A stretch of 64,000 nt of DNA from Rhizomicrobium palustre (lineage in GTDB: Bacteria; Pseudomonadota; Alphaproteobacteria; Micropepsales; Micropepsaceae), in the NCBI RefSeq assembly GCF_011761565.1, contig NZ_JAASRM010000001.1, positions 682,139 through 746,138 of the forward strand. Direction: 5' to 3'. The position numbers and the translations under genes are program-made. Each line of letters opens with the position of its first letter. Positions within the stretch are counted from its first letter, which is position 1. Below are positions 8,361-17,510 of this stretch, one piece after another. The notes under the pieces were generated by a model. It saw only the letters and a list, made by a program, of their open reading frames with translations. It did not search any database and was not told where the DNA came from.

Positions 8361-8978
8361 CTATTTCGGCATCGGCGCTTTCAACACCCAGGGCACGAGA
8401 TCGGCGGCGAGCCCCGAAAAAGCTTCGGTATGGGCGGCGACGACGGCATCGACCGTATTGGCTGAGGCGCGCACTTCCTTCGCGAAAACCGCGGTGCCGA
8501 CAATACGGCGCCCCCTTGTTTCCATCAGGCGGACGGCCAGCCTGATCACCGCGAGCGGCGCGCCCTCGCCTTGATCATAACGCGCCTCGAAATCGCGAAG
8601 ATCGGTGTTGAGGAGGTAATCGGCGCGAATGCCGTCGCTGTCGCGCGCCACCTGCGCGATGCGGCCGGAAGCTTCGAAAGCTTCCACCAGCGCCGTCTGG
8701 ATGAGGTTCGGCGTGCGATCCGACCAGGCGGTGTTGGCATAAAAATCAAGGCCGGAGGGCGGGCGCGTGAGCACGAGGCGCTCGGTCTCGAAAGAGCCAG
8801 CGGTTTCCGGGCGCAGCACCGAAAGCGCCCAAGGCACGGAGGGCCCAGGCACGGCAGCAAAGCGCGGCGAGAGGCGGTAGAGCTTGGGCGGCTCTGGCGG
8901 GCCGACAATATCAGCGCAGCCGGCAAGGCCCGCCGTGGCGAGCGACGACAGAATGAGGGCGCGGCGATCCAGGATCAT
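8361..8978 (-). CDS. ABC-type transport auxiliary lipoprotein (PqiC/MlaC-position component)
   Basis: A 205-residue lipoprotein. The N-terminus carries an LAGC lipobox with the acylated Cys near residue 21, followed by PKLYRLSP, typical of the ABC_trans_aux family. In MCE systems this protein is the outer-membrane or periplasmic partner of the MCE subunit. It is the last gene of a four-gene operon and its start overlaps the stop of the MCE gene by four bases. It probably docks the MCE tunnel to the outer membrane (family knowledge). Confidence 0.88.
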   Translation of the reverse strand: MILDRRALILSSLATAGLAGCADIVGPPEPPKLYRLSPRFAAVPGPSVPWALSVLRPETAGSFETERLVLTRPPSGLDFYANTAWSDRTPNLIQTALVEAFEASGRIAQVARDSDGIRADYLLNTDLRDFEARYDQGEGAPLAVIRLAVRLMETRGRRIVGTAVFAKEVRASANTVDAVVAAHTEAFSGLAADLVPWVLKAPMPK

Positions 8979-9823
8979 TGCGGTGTATACCCCTTACGGC
9001 GATCTCCGAAGATCAGTTTGGTCGGCTGACGGTCGAGCTCGTCGGTGAGACGGTTGAGGCTTGAGACCGCGCGCCGTGTGTCTGCGATAAGGCCGGACAA
9101 TTCGGCCAAACCATCGCCCTTCACAAAGTCATCGGCGTCATCGGCGAGCTTGCCGACTTTTTTCAGGCTTTGATTGGCGGTGGCGATGGTGCCGGGAAGC
9201 TCTTTGGAGGCCGCGGCGAGGTTGGCGAGCGTGGTGTCGATATCGCCCGAACGCGCGGCCAAGGCAGAGGTGGTCTTGTCCAGGCTCGCCAGGGTGTTGG
9301 TGAGGTGTTTCTGGTTCTCGTCCGAGACCACCGCCATCAAGCGATCCGCAATGTTATTCAGCTTGGCGAGCAGTTCCGGCGCACCTTGGGTGAGCTTCTG
9401 CAAGGCCGAAGGCGAGGATTTGATCTCGGCCACGCTTTCACCCGGCGGGGGCTGCAAAAGGGCCGCGTTCTTGGTGCCACCGGAAATTTCGACATAAGAG
9501 CCACCGGTGAGGCCTTGCGGCTCAATCGAAGTGGTGGAGTCGGTGCGGATATTGAGGCCGGGCTGCACTTGCAGGGTCGCGACCACGATCTGCGGATCAT
9601 TGGGATCGAATTGCAGATTATCGACACGGCCGACATCAATGCCATTGTAGCGCACCGCCGTACCCTTGCCGAGGCCGGTGACAGGGCCGTGGAAATAGGT
9701 CCGGTAATAGACATATTCATGGCTGTACTGGAACCCGGCCAGCCACAAGACGGTGATGACCAAGGCCACGAGGCAGGCCATCACGAAAGCCCCGACGGCG
9801 ACGTAATTAGCTTTGGTTTCCAT
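8975..9823 (-). CDS. MCE/MlaD-family lipid-transport protein
   Basis: A 282-residue protein with one N-terminal membrane anchor (about residues 8-30) and a single MlaD/MCE domain (about residues 38-120, with GLGKGTAVRYNGIDVG). A long helical C-terminal half with coiled-coil character follows. Such proteins form hexameric rings that carry lipids across the periplasm between the ABC permease and the outer membrane. The start overlaps the end of the ATPase gene by 17 bases, so the genes are translationally linked. Confidence 0.93.
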   Translation of the reverse strand: METKANYVAVGAFVMACLVALVITVLWLAGFQYSHEYVYYRTYFHGPVTGLGKGTAVRYNGIDVGRVDNLQFDPNDPQIVVATLQVQPGLNIRTDSTTSIEPQGLTGGSYVEISGGTKNAALLQPPPGESVAEIKSSPSALQKLTQGAPELLAKLNNIADRLMAVVSDENQKHLTNTLASLDKTTSALAARSGDIDTTLANLAAASKELPGTIATANQSLKKVGKLADDADDFVKGDGLAELSGLIADTRRAVSSLNRLTDELDRQPTKLIFGDRRKGYTPQ

Positions 9824-10595
9824 CGCTCACCTTCATTGCCGCACGGCCACGCGGGCCGGAGAAATATTCCTGAATCCAGGGATCGTTATCGCGCATCACC
9901 TCTTCGATGGTGCCGACTTTGAGCGTCTTATTGACCAAGACCGCCACCCGGTCGGCGATGGAGCGCAAGGTATCGAGGTCATGCGTCACCATGAAAACGG
10001 TGAGGCCCAAGCTCTGCTGCAGATTGCGGATCAGCATGTCGAACGCATTGGCGGCGATGGGATCCAGCCCCGCCGTCGGCTCATCAAGAAAGACGATTTC
10101 GGGATCGAGCACGAGCGCACGGGCGAGGCCCGCACGCTTTCGCATGCCACCGGAAAGCTCGGAGGGATATTTGCTGCCCGCGTCTTCAGAAAGACCGACC
10201 ATATGGAGTTTGACGCCCGCGATCTCGTCCATCAGTTGTTGCGGCAGCTTGGCGTATTCACGCAAAGGTACCTGGATATTTTCGGCCACGGTCTGAGAGG
10301 AATAGAGCGCGCCATCCTGGAACAGCACACCCCAGCGCCGTTGCAGGCGGCGCAGCCCGCCGGAATCCAGCCCCGCCGCATTCTCACCGAAGACCTCGAT
10401 ATGCCCGTCATGGGGCGTCAAAAGGCCAATGATGGTGCGCAGCAGAACCGATTTTCCCGAGCCGGAACCGCCGACAATGGCAATCACTTCGCCGCGGCGG
10501 ACATCGAGATCGACATGATCATGGATCAGCCGCCCGCCAAGCTGGGTAACAAGCCCGCGCACGCTGATGATGGTATCATTCGCCGGCTCCATCAT
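9807..10595 (-). CDS. MlaF-like ABC transporter ATPase
   Basis: A 262-residue ATP-binding subunit. Walker A GGSGSGKSVLL near residue 42, the signature LSGGMRKRAGLARAL near residue 148, Walker B IVFLDEPTAGLDP near residue 169 and the switch histidine in VTHD are all present. LSGGMRKR and DEPTAGLDP are characteristic of the MlaF branch. It powers lipid movement by the MlaE-type permease encoded just upstream, which it overlaps by four bases. Confidence 0.95.
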   Translation of the reverse strand: MMEPANDTIISVRGLVTQLGGRLIHDHVDLDVRRGEVIAIVGGSGSGKSVLLRTIIGLLTPHDGHIEVFGENAAGLDSGGLRRLQRRWGVLFQDGALYSSQTVAENIQVPLREYAKLPQQLMDEIAGVKLHMVGLSEDAGSKYPSELSGGMRKRAGLARALVLDPEIVFLDEPTAGLDPIAANAFDMLIRNLQQSLGLTVFMVTHDLDTLRSIADRVAVLVNKTLKVGTIEEVMRDNDPWIQEYFSGPRGRAAMKVSDGNQS

Positions 10596-11749
10596 ACCCC
10601 CAAAACCGAGAAGATGACGGAGAAACCGGCATCGAGCACGATGACGAGAAAGACCGACTCCACCACCGAGCGTGTCGTCAAGCGGCCCACCGAAGCGGCG
10701 TTGCGTTCCACATTGAGGCCTTCGTAACAGCCCACCATGCCGATGACGTAAGCAAAGACCGGTGCCTTGATCATGCCGACGAGGAAGGTGTTGATGTTCA
10801 CCGCCTCATGCAATTGGCGCACGAACATCGGCACCGTGATGCCAAGCTGAAAGTAACACATGATGGCGCCGCCGATCAGGGCCACGATATCGCCATAGAA
10901 GGTGAGAAACGGCAGCGCGATGATAAGGCCGGCGACGCGCGGCAGGATCAAGACGTCATCGATATTGAGGCCCATCGTCTGCATCGCATCGATTTCCTCA
11001 TTCACCTTCATGGTGCCGATCTGGGCGGTGAAGGCCGAGCCCGAACGGCCCGCGATGATGATCGCCGTGATGAGCACGCCCAGCTCGCGCAAGACGCCGA
11101 CGCCGAGCGCATTGACGGTGAAGATATCGAGCCCGAAGCGCGAAAGCTGATCGGCGCCCTGATAGGCAAGCACGATCCCGACCAGGAACATCAATAGCCC
11201 GACGATGGGCAGCGCATTGATGCCGACTTCTTCAATCTGATGGGTGAGCGCGGTAATGCGCACATGGCGCTGCGGAGCCACGACCAGTCTGAACCAATCG
11301 ACAGTGATGCGACCGAGATAGCCCAATATGCCAGCCGCGTTGCCAGCCACCTCATAAGCGGACCGCCCTACCCGATCGAGAAACCCGACCAGGGTCTCGC
11401 GTGTCTCTACCTTGGGGCAATCAAGCGACTCGGTATCGATTACCGCCAGCAGCGGGCGATAATGCTCGGGTACATCAAAGCGGGCGACTTTCAGCCCGGC
11501 CTGTTTCAGCTGAATCTTGGTGCGCAGCAAGAGCCAGGCGCCGGTGGTATCTAGGCTTTCGATTCCGGTCGCATCGATTTCCGCAACGCGCGCGTTCTCG
11601 CGCGCAAGGGCACGCAAGCCCGCATCGACCGCGCCAGCCCCAAAGACTGTCCATGGACCGCCTGCTGAAATCCGTAACTTGTCCCCATCGCGGTTTGCTT
11701 CAAACCAGGGGCTCGCTGCATCCATCTTATCGCCCATCCCCATGGACAT
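10592..11749 (-). CDS. MlaE-type permease with N-terminal STAS (MlaB-like) domain
   Basis: A 385-residue fusion. Residues about 15-120 form a STAS domain (IESLDTTGAWLLL) corresponding to the separate MlaB of E. coli. Residues about 150-385 are the MlaE permease with its five membrane helices and the conserved ELGVLITAIIIAGRSGSAF stretch. It is the first gene of the operon 11749-8361. Together these genes encode a complete inner-membrane lipid transporter acting on outer-membrane lipid asymmetry (family knowledge). The STAS fusion is common in alphaproteobacteria. Confidence 0.94.
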   Translation of the reverse strand: MSMGMGDKMDAASPWFEANRDGDKLRISAGGPWTVFGAGAVDAGLRALARENARVAEIDATGIESLDTTGAWLLLRTKIQLKQAGLKVARFDVPEHYRPLLAVIDTESLDCPKVETRETLVGFLDRVGRSAYEVAGNAAGILGYLGRITVDWFRLVVAPQRHVRITALTHQIEEVGINALPIVGLLMFLVGIVLAYQGADQLSRFGLDIFTVNALGVGVLRELGVLITAIIIAGRSGSAFTAQIGTMKVNEEIDAMQTMGLNIDDVLILPRVAGLIIALPFLTFYGDIVALIGGAIMCYFQLGITVPMFVRQLHEAVNINTFLVGMIKAPVFAYVIGMVGCYEGLNVERNAASVGRLTTRSVVESVFLVIVLDAGFSVIFSVLGV

Positions 11750-11826
11750 TACCGGGCCAAATCCGGCCCGACTAGGCCGCCGGTGACGGGAACGTCCATT
11801 TCCCGCGGAATGTTGCGCGTAAATGC

Positions 11827-11855
11827 AAAAAGGGCTCGCTGTTTCCAGCGAGCCC
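11827..11855 (-). terminator. Rho-independent terminator of the efflux gene
   Basis: A perfect 10-bp stem (GGGCTCGCTG at 11832-11841 and CAGCGAGCCC at 11846-11855) with a four-base loop, followed on the minus strand by TTTTT. It lies about 45 bases after the stop codon of the outer-membrane efflux gene. A second short hairpin sits between them. Confidence 0.82.
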
Positions 11856-11900
11856 GTTCAGCAAGGCGTTATTGAACGCCTAATTTGTAAGCGACCAAGC

Positions 11901-13370
11901 TTAGAAGGGAAGTCCGATCGGCAAATCGGTGAAATCGGGAACCGGGATGAAGGTGTTGCGCAGCGGCTTATCCTCATCCTGCTTCACGTCCCAGCCACCG
12001 CCAAGCGCGCGATAGAGACCGACGCCAGCCTGCAAACGCGCCAGCTTGATCTGGATCAGCGTGTCTTGCGCCGAGAACAGAGTCTGCTGGGCCTGCAGCA
12101 CGGTCAACAGATCGACCACGCCTTCGCGATATTGCAGTTCGGAGATGCGGAAGGCTTCCTGCGCGTTCTTCACCTGCTCGGTGGTGAGGCGCTCCTGCTC
12201 GCTATAAGAGGTGACCGAACCGAGTTGGGTTTCGGTGTCGTTCAAAGCACTGAGCACCGCCGCCTTGTAACTGGCGACAAGCTCGTTCTCGCGGCCCTTA
12301 TAGTAATCGCGCTGCGAGGTCAGGCGGCCACCGTCAAAGATCGACTGCACCACGCTCGCCCCGATATTCCAGGCGAGGTTCTGCGGCGAGATCAGGCCGT
12401 TCATCACCGTGTTGGACCAGCCACCACCCGCCGACAGGCTGACGCCCGGCAGGAAGGCCGCGCGGGCCGCATCAAGATTGGCATGGGCGGACAGAAGGCT
12501 CGCTTCAGCCTGCGCCACGTCCGGGCGGCGGGTCAGCAAGGTCGCCGGGATACCGGACTTAACGGCCGGAACGGTGAGGCCTTCGACACTCGCCGCTTCC
12601 ACCTTCAAAGCGCCGGGCATGCGGCCGACGAGAATGGCCAGCGCATTGCGCTGCTCACGTTCCAGCTCTTCCAAGCGCGGGATATTGGCTTCCACGCCCA
12701 AAACCGTGGAGGTCTGCTGCGCCAGCTCCAGATTAGAGAGGACGCCGTTCTGAACCTTGGCTTGGGTGATGGCCAGAATGCGCTTAGCGGCTTCCACGTT
12801 GCGGCGGGCGATGTCGATACGCTCGCGCAGCGCCAGAACCGCGAAGTAGGAATTGGCGACGCTCGCATCCGTCGAGAGGCGCACCGATTCGTGATAATAG
12901 ATCGCGGCGCGCGAGGAATCGCGGGCGGCACGGACGGAATTGACGTTACCGCCGAAGATGTCGAGCTCGTAGCTCGCAGCCCCGGTCAGGCCGAAGCTGT
13001 TGGACGCCTTTGCGGGATTTAAGGGGCTCGTCTTGTCGACGCCCTGACGCTTGGCCGAATAGGTCGCGTTCAGGGACGGGAACAAGGTGGCTGTGGCCGT
13101 GCCGGCCTGCGCCTGGGCCTGCTCGACACGCGCTGCCGCCGTCGCCAAATCCAGATTGCCAGTATGGGCTTCCTCGATCAGGGCCGTCAGCTCGGGCGTG
13201 GACAGGCTTTTCCACCATTCGGCGGTCACTTCCTGATCAGCCACCGGAACGGGGGCCTCATAGGCTTTCGGCATGTCCTCGGCCTTAATTGGCTCGGGAG
13301 GGGTCGTGGCGCAGGCAGTAAGGGCAAAGGCCAGCACGACAACGGATACGCTGTTGAATAGAATCTTCAT
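11901..13370 (-). CDS. Outer-membrane efflux lipoprotein (NodT/OprM family)
   Basis: A 489-residue TolC-superfamily protein with a lipoprotein signal (ALTACATTP, acyl Cys near residue 19). Two OEP domains follow, with the usual repeated helical hairpins (LEEAHTGNLDLATAAARVEQAQAQ). The family forms the trimeric outer-membrane duct of RND or MFS efflux pumps. No membrane-fusion protein or inner-membrane pump lies next to it, so the partner is encoded elsewhere. A terminator follows. A weak TTGTCG/CATATT promoter pair can be drawn near 13437-13415. Confidence 0.92.
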   Translation of the reverse strand: MKILFNSVSVVVLAFALTACATTPPEPIKAEDMPKAYEAPVPVADQEVTAEWWKSLSTPELTALIEEAHTGNLDLATAAARVEQAQAQAGTATATLFPSLNATYSAKRQGVDKTSPLNPAKASNSFGLTGAASYELDIFGGNVNSVRAARDSSRAAIYYHESVRLSTDASVANSYFAVLALRERIDIARRNVEAAKRILAITQAKVQNGVLSNLELAQQTSTVLGVEANIPRLEELEREQRNALAILVGRMPGALKVEAASVEGLTVPAVKSGIPATLLTRRPDVAQAEASLLSAHANLDAARAAFLPGVSLSAGGGWSNTVMNGLISPQNLAWNIGASVVQSIFDGGRLTSQRDYYKGRENELVASYKAAVLSALNDTETQLGSVTSYSEQERLTTEQVKNAQEAFRISELQYREGVVDLLTVLQAQQTLFSAQDTLIQIKLARLQAGVGLYRALGGGWDVKQDEDKPLRNTFIPVPDFTDLPIGLPF

Positions 13371-13856
13371 GAGTTCGCTCGCTCGAGGCCGGGGAACATG
13401 GGCCGCCGAACGCCAATATGGGTATCAGGCGTCATTCGACAACATGTTTCTCTGACTGGAATACCGAAGAGGACAGATTTCCTTTTAACGGACATATCCA
13501 TCATTTCCGGCGAATATACAGCAAAATGATCGAGGGTGTGCGGATATGGGGTGGACGGCCGGACCTTCAAGGTCTTGGGGGCACCCAAAAGCCCAGCCGC
13601 CCAGTGACTGTGCCACGGTGGTGGAGCGCCGGAGGAGCACAGCCGCGATGCCAAACCCTGTCCAAAAACGAGATCCGGCAACGTTTATGGCTGCTTCGCA
13701 AAGCAGCTTAGAACGACTGTGAAACTTCGCGGCTTCGTGCGAAAGTGCAATATAATCAGATTTGTAACCAGGTGTCGCATCGCGCCCGCCCCGCATTCTC
13801 TGGCGACCACTTCGCGGGAAAAGCCATGTGTTCATCGAAAACTTAATGAGGGTCTC
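13371..13856. other. 486-bp intergenic region, no gene supported
   Basis: This separates the efflux gene from the divergent DUF486 gene. It presumably holds both promoters. Short ORFs cross it on both strands, but none has a ribosome-binding site, family motif or sensible composition. No strong inverted repeat was found. Confidence 0.5.
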
Positions 13857-14201
13857 ATGACTTGGCCGGCGTTGGCCCCCATCATTTTGCTGCTCTGCTC
13901 AAACGTGTTCATGACCTTTGCTTGGTACGGCCAGCTCAAATTTCCTGGCACGTCCTTATGGCTAGTCATTCCTATTAGCTGGGGCATCGCCTTTTTCGAA
14001 TATTGCCTCGCCGTCCCAGCGAACCGGATCGGCTACACGGTCTATTCGGCGGCCCAGCTCAAGACCATGCAGGAAGTGATTACCCTGGCGGTCTTCGCGG
14101 TGTTCTCGACGCTCTATCTGGGTGAGGCGCTGAAATGGAATCACCTTGTCGCCTTCGCCCTCCTGGGTCTGGCGGCGTTTTTCGCGTTTCACGAGTTCTG
14201 A
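13857..14201 (+). CDS. DMT-superfamily DUF486 membrane protein
   Basis: A 114-residue protein with four membrane segments, which is the usual DUF486 length and topology. Family features are the early NVFMTFAWYGQLK, WGIAFFEYCLAVPANRIGY and QLKTMQEVITL. I chose ATG 13857 because GAGGG lies seven bases upstream and the length then fits the family; the upstream extension has no support. The protein is a small drug/metabolite-transporter-like protein of unknown substrate. Confidence 0.9.
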   Translation: MTWPALAPIILLLCSNVFMTFAWYGQLKFPGTSLWLVIPISWGIAFFEYCLAVPANRIGYTVYSAAQLKTMQEVITLAVFAVFSTLYLGEALKWNHLVAFALLGLAAFFAFHEF

Positions 14202-14208
14202 GGGGGCC

Positions 14209-14661
14209 TTACGGCAGCCAGGGATCTTCGCCGAAGTTCTTCACCGGCGTCATCGGGATGCGGATGGCGTGCGACATCCCAAAATAGAACACAACCTTCA
14301 TTTCCTGCTTGGAGGCGTCCCATTCCATCTGCGGCGCCACCCCACCCTGTTTGCGGAAGACGTGGCCGTCAAAATCGTATTGCCGCAGCTTTACCTCGCT
14401 CCAGCCCTCGGAAAGGTCATAGGCCAGACGCTTATGCATCTCGCGACGCTGCTCGTCGGTGGGATCGCCCACATCGAGAAAATCGGGGGCGCTGACGCGG
14501 ATATCGCCTGATGGAAGAATCTCAAGCCAGGCCACAACCATAACGGATGACGATTCGTAATGGCCTATCCAACGCCCCACCGGCGGGGTGTGGCGCTGAG
14601 AACAGCCTGCGAGCAGCAGGCCGGCAAGGATCAGGATGGCAAACCGACGCATGACAGCCAT
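14209..14661 (-). CDS. Hypothetical lipoprotein
   Basis: A 150-residue protein with a clear lipoprotein signal (LILAGLLLAGCSQ, acyl Cys near residue 20). The mature part is about 130 residues, mostly beta-strand, with no motif that I recognise. It is convergent with the DUF486 gene and ends eight bases from it. The gene stands alone, divergent from the aminotransferase. Confidence 0.75.
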   Translation of the reverse strand: MAVMRRFAILILAGLLLAGCSQRHTPPVGRWIGHYESSSVMVVAWLEILPSGDIRVSAPDFLDVGDPTDEQRREMHKRLAYDLSEGWSEVKLRQYDFDGHVFRKQGGVAPQMEWDASKQEMKVVFYFGMSHAIRIPMTPVKNFGEDPWLP

Positions 14662-14718
14662 TCCTCCATAGGTTGGACTATAAAGGCGAGAATCTTGAAA
14701 AACAGTAATTCAGGGTAA

Positions 14719-16011
<1,293 letters not shown>

Positions 16012-16020
16012 TCACTGCCC

Positions 16021-16068
16021 TCGAGCAGCATGTTCATCGGTCACGCCGCTGTGAACATGCTGCCTCGA
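16021..16068 (+). terminator. Long inverted repeat after the aminotransferase gene
   Basis: GCAGCATGTTCA (16025-16036) pairs perfectly with TGAACATGCTGC (16052-16063), and TCGA extends the stem on both sides across a one-base bulge. The loop is 15 bases. It starts ten bases after the stop codon. There is no T-run, so it may stabilise the 3' end rather than terminate intrinsically. Confidence 0.55.
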
Positions 16069-16117
16069 CGGAATTCCCCAAATGCGCGCGTTGGTCCCTC
16101 AAAGAGGAGACGACGCC

Positions 16118-16621
16118 ATGCAGGAATTCCTTCGCCGCTATGCCACGCCGCTGAGCCTTGTTACTGGGCTCTCCCTGGCGATCACTGGAATTATGATGTT
16201 TTTCGGCATTCGCGGAGAAATCGGCGAGGTGCATGAATGGCTCGGCTGGGCCTTTGTCGCAGCCTTGTTGATGCATATCGTGCGCAATTGGCGCGGTGTT
16301 CTCGGCATGATGCGTTCCTGGAGCAGCAAAGCGATTGTCGGCGTGCTCGGCGCGGCCATGGCGGTGCTGATCATCGCACAACTGCCGAATGGAGAAGCGC
16401 GCGGACATGCGGGCGGCCCCTGGCTGGTGGCGCGCCGCGTGGCCGATGTTCCCATCGCAACCTCCGCACCCGCCTTGGGCATGAGCGCGGATCAAGTCAT
16501 CGAGAAACTGAAAACGCGCGGCCTTACGGTGGAAACCTCGCAACAATCGCTTTCAGAGGTTGCCGAGAAAAATGACGTGCGGCTGCCGCATTTATTCGGC
16601 GCGCTGCTCAATGATGCTTAA
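16118..16621 (+). CDS. DUF4405-type small membrane protein
   Basis: A 167-residue protein. Three membrane helices are visible near residues 12-28, 40-58 and 70-90. The helices hold histidines (EVHEWLGW, LLMHIVRNW) like those of the DUF4405/cytochrome-b-like family. A soluble C-terminal tail of about 65 residues follows, with DQVIEKLKTRGL and VAEKNDVRLPHLFGAL. The tail pattern fits the small domain often attached to DUF4405 proteins. ATG 16118 has AGAGGAG upstream. Haem binding is possible but unproven. Confidence 0.75.
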   Translation: MQEFLRRYATPLSLVTGLSLAITGIMMFFGIRGEIGEVHEWLGWAFVAALLMHIVRNWRGVLGMMRSWSSKAIVGVLGAAMAVLIIAQLPNGEARGHAGGPWLVARRVADVPIATSAPALGMSADQVIEKLKTRGLTVETSQQSLSEVAEKNDVRLPHLFGALLNDA

Positions 16622-16639
16622 GAGAAATTACCCTTAGTG

Positions 16640-16657
16640 ATACGCATGCCTGCGTAT
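16640..16657. promoter_or_regulatory. Perfect 7-bp inverted repeat upstream of the small ORF
   Basis: ATACGCA, a four-base TGCC spacer and TGCGTAT form a symmetric element 77 bases before the small ORF and 18 bases after the upstream stop codon. It could be an operator or a 3'-end hairpin. Confidence 0.4.
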
Positions 16658-16696
16658 ACGGGCGCACACGGATAGAAGCCGGCTCTCCGAATGGTA

Positions 16697-16730
16697 GGCT
16701 CTCCTCACCGGATAACCGGATGGGAGAGCC
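16697..16730 (+). promoter_or_regulatory. Hairpin containing the ribosome-binding site of the 63-residue ORF
   Basis: GGCTCTCC (16697-16704) is perfectly complementary to GGAGAGCC (16723-16730), which includes the Shine-Dalgarno sequence of the ORF at 16734. An inner CCGG-ATAA-CCGG stem closes the loop. A second GGCTCTCC copy at 16681-16688 could pair with the same site. The layout suggests translational control, but no ligand or RNA partner is evident. Confidence 0.5.
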
Positions 16731-16733
16731 GCC

Positions 16734-16925
16734 ATGGAAGTCCACACTGTTCGCGCCGATAACGTGCTGCAACTCGCACAAAGCTTCCGTGACCGCGTCA
16801 CCAAGACCGGCGATGCGCGCTACAACCACATCATGCTGCTCACCGCCATCGAGCTCGAAGTTTTGGCGGAACGCCTTCTGCGCCGCCGCTGCACCGAGCC
16901 CGAGCCTTGCGATTACGTGAGCTGA
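16734..16925 (+). CDS. Small hypothetical protein (63 aa)
   Basis: A 63-residue, mostly helical, charged protein with a double-arginine patch (LLRRRCTEP) and no membrane segment or signal. GGGAG lies eight to twelve bases before the ATG. I do not recognise the family. It is separate from the upstream DUF4405 gene (112-base gap with two hairpins) and convergent with the carbonic-anhydrase-like gene, ending seven bases from it. The codon composition looks like that of its neighbours, so it is probably a real gene. Confidence 0.65.
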   Translation: MEVHTVRADNVLQLAQSFRDRVTKTGDARYNHIMLLTAIELEVLAERLLRRRCTEPEPCDYVS

Positions 16926-16932
16926 GTGTGTC

Positions 16933-17451
16933 CTACACAGTGACCGCTTCGGCTTTGCCGTCGAGGTCCATGAGGTAGAACTCGACACCGAGATCGGGGT
17001 GCTTCTTGGCGAGGGTTTTCTTGAATTCGGCCATCACCTCTTTGTGCTGCGCCGTCTCGCCTGCCCTTTCACCGACGAATTTCTCGCCATACGCCACTTT
17101 ATAGGCGCCGCAGTCGCGATGATCGACCACGATCACCTTTTTGATGGCGTGCAGCTTCTTGGCGATATCGACATGATCCCAAAGCGCCGCATTTGAGGAC
17201 GGAAACTTAGGCGACACCGCCGCCAGCGAGGCGCCTGCAAGACTCACCTGATCATATTCATTTGTAAGATGGTGGCTGTCGAAGAAATGCACCGCGTCAT
17301 CGACAAGACGATAATCGATGCAGGTGAGGACCAGCGCTTCGGCATGCCCCGCGAAAGCCGTGCCAGGCAAAAGCGCGATCCCGCCAGCCACAAACACGGC
17401 GCCGCTCAACACGGTGCGGCGACCGATATGATTACAGCAATTATGCTTCAT
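16933..17451 (-). CDS. Tat-exported beta-carbonic-anhydrase-like protein
   Basis: A 172-residue protein. The N-terminus has twin arginines (GRRTVLSGAVF) and a hydrophobic stretch ending in TAFA, which together look like a Tat signal. The mature part carries the beta-carbonic-anhydrase zinc motif: Cys44-x-Asp46-x-Arg48 (TCIDYR), then His111-x-x-Cys114 (VDHRDCGAYK). It is shorter than classical beta-CAs and therefore a periplasmic relative. It may hydrate CO2 or simply bind metal. It stands alone between convergent neighbours. Confidence 0.8.
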   Translation of the reverse strand: MKHNCCNHIGRRTVLSGAVFVAGGIALLPGTAFAGHAEALVLTCIDYRLVDDAVHFFDSHHLTNEYDQVSLAGASLAAVSPKFPSSNAALWDHVDIAKKLHAIKKVIVVDHRDCGAYKVAYGEKFVGERAGETAQHKEVMAEFKKTLAKKHPDLGVEFYLMDLDGKAEAVTV

Positions 17452-17510
17452 AGGTATCCCAGCCCTAAAGGTTGCGCCGGGATAATATGCTTCACGTCCT
17501 AAACGCGCGA

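Noticed and set aside
11823-13022. Plus-strand 399-codon open frame over the efflux gene
   Set aside because: It is the exact antisense of the OprM-family coding sequence and begins inside that gene's terminator.
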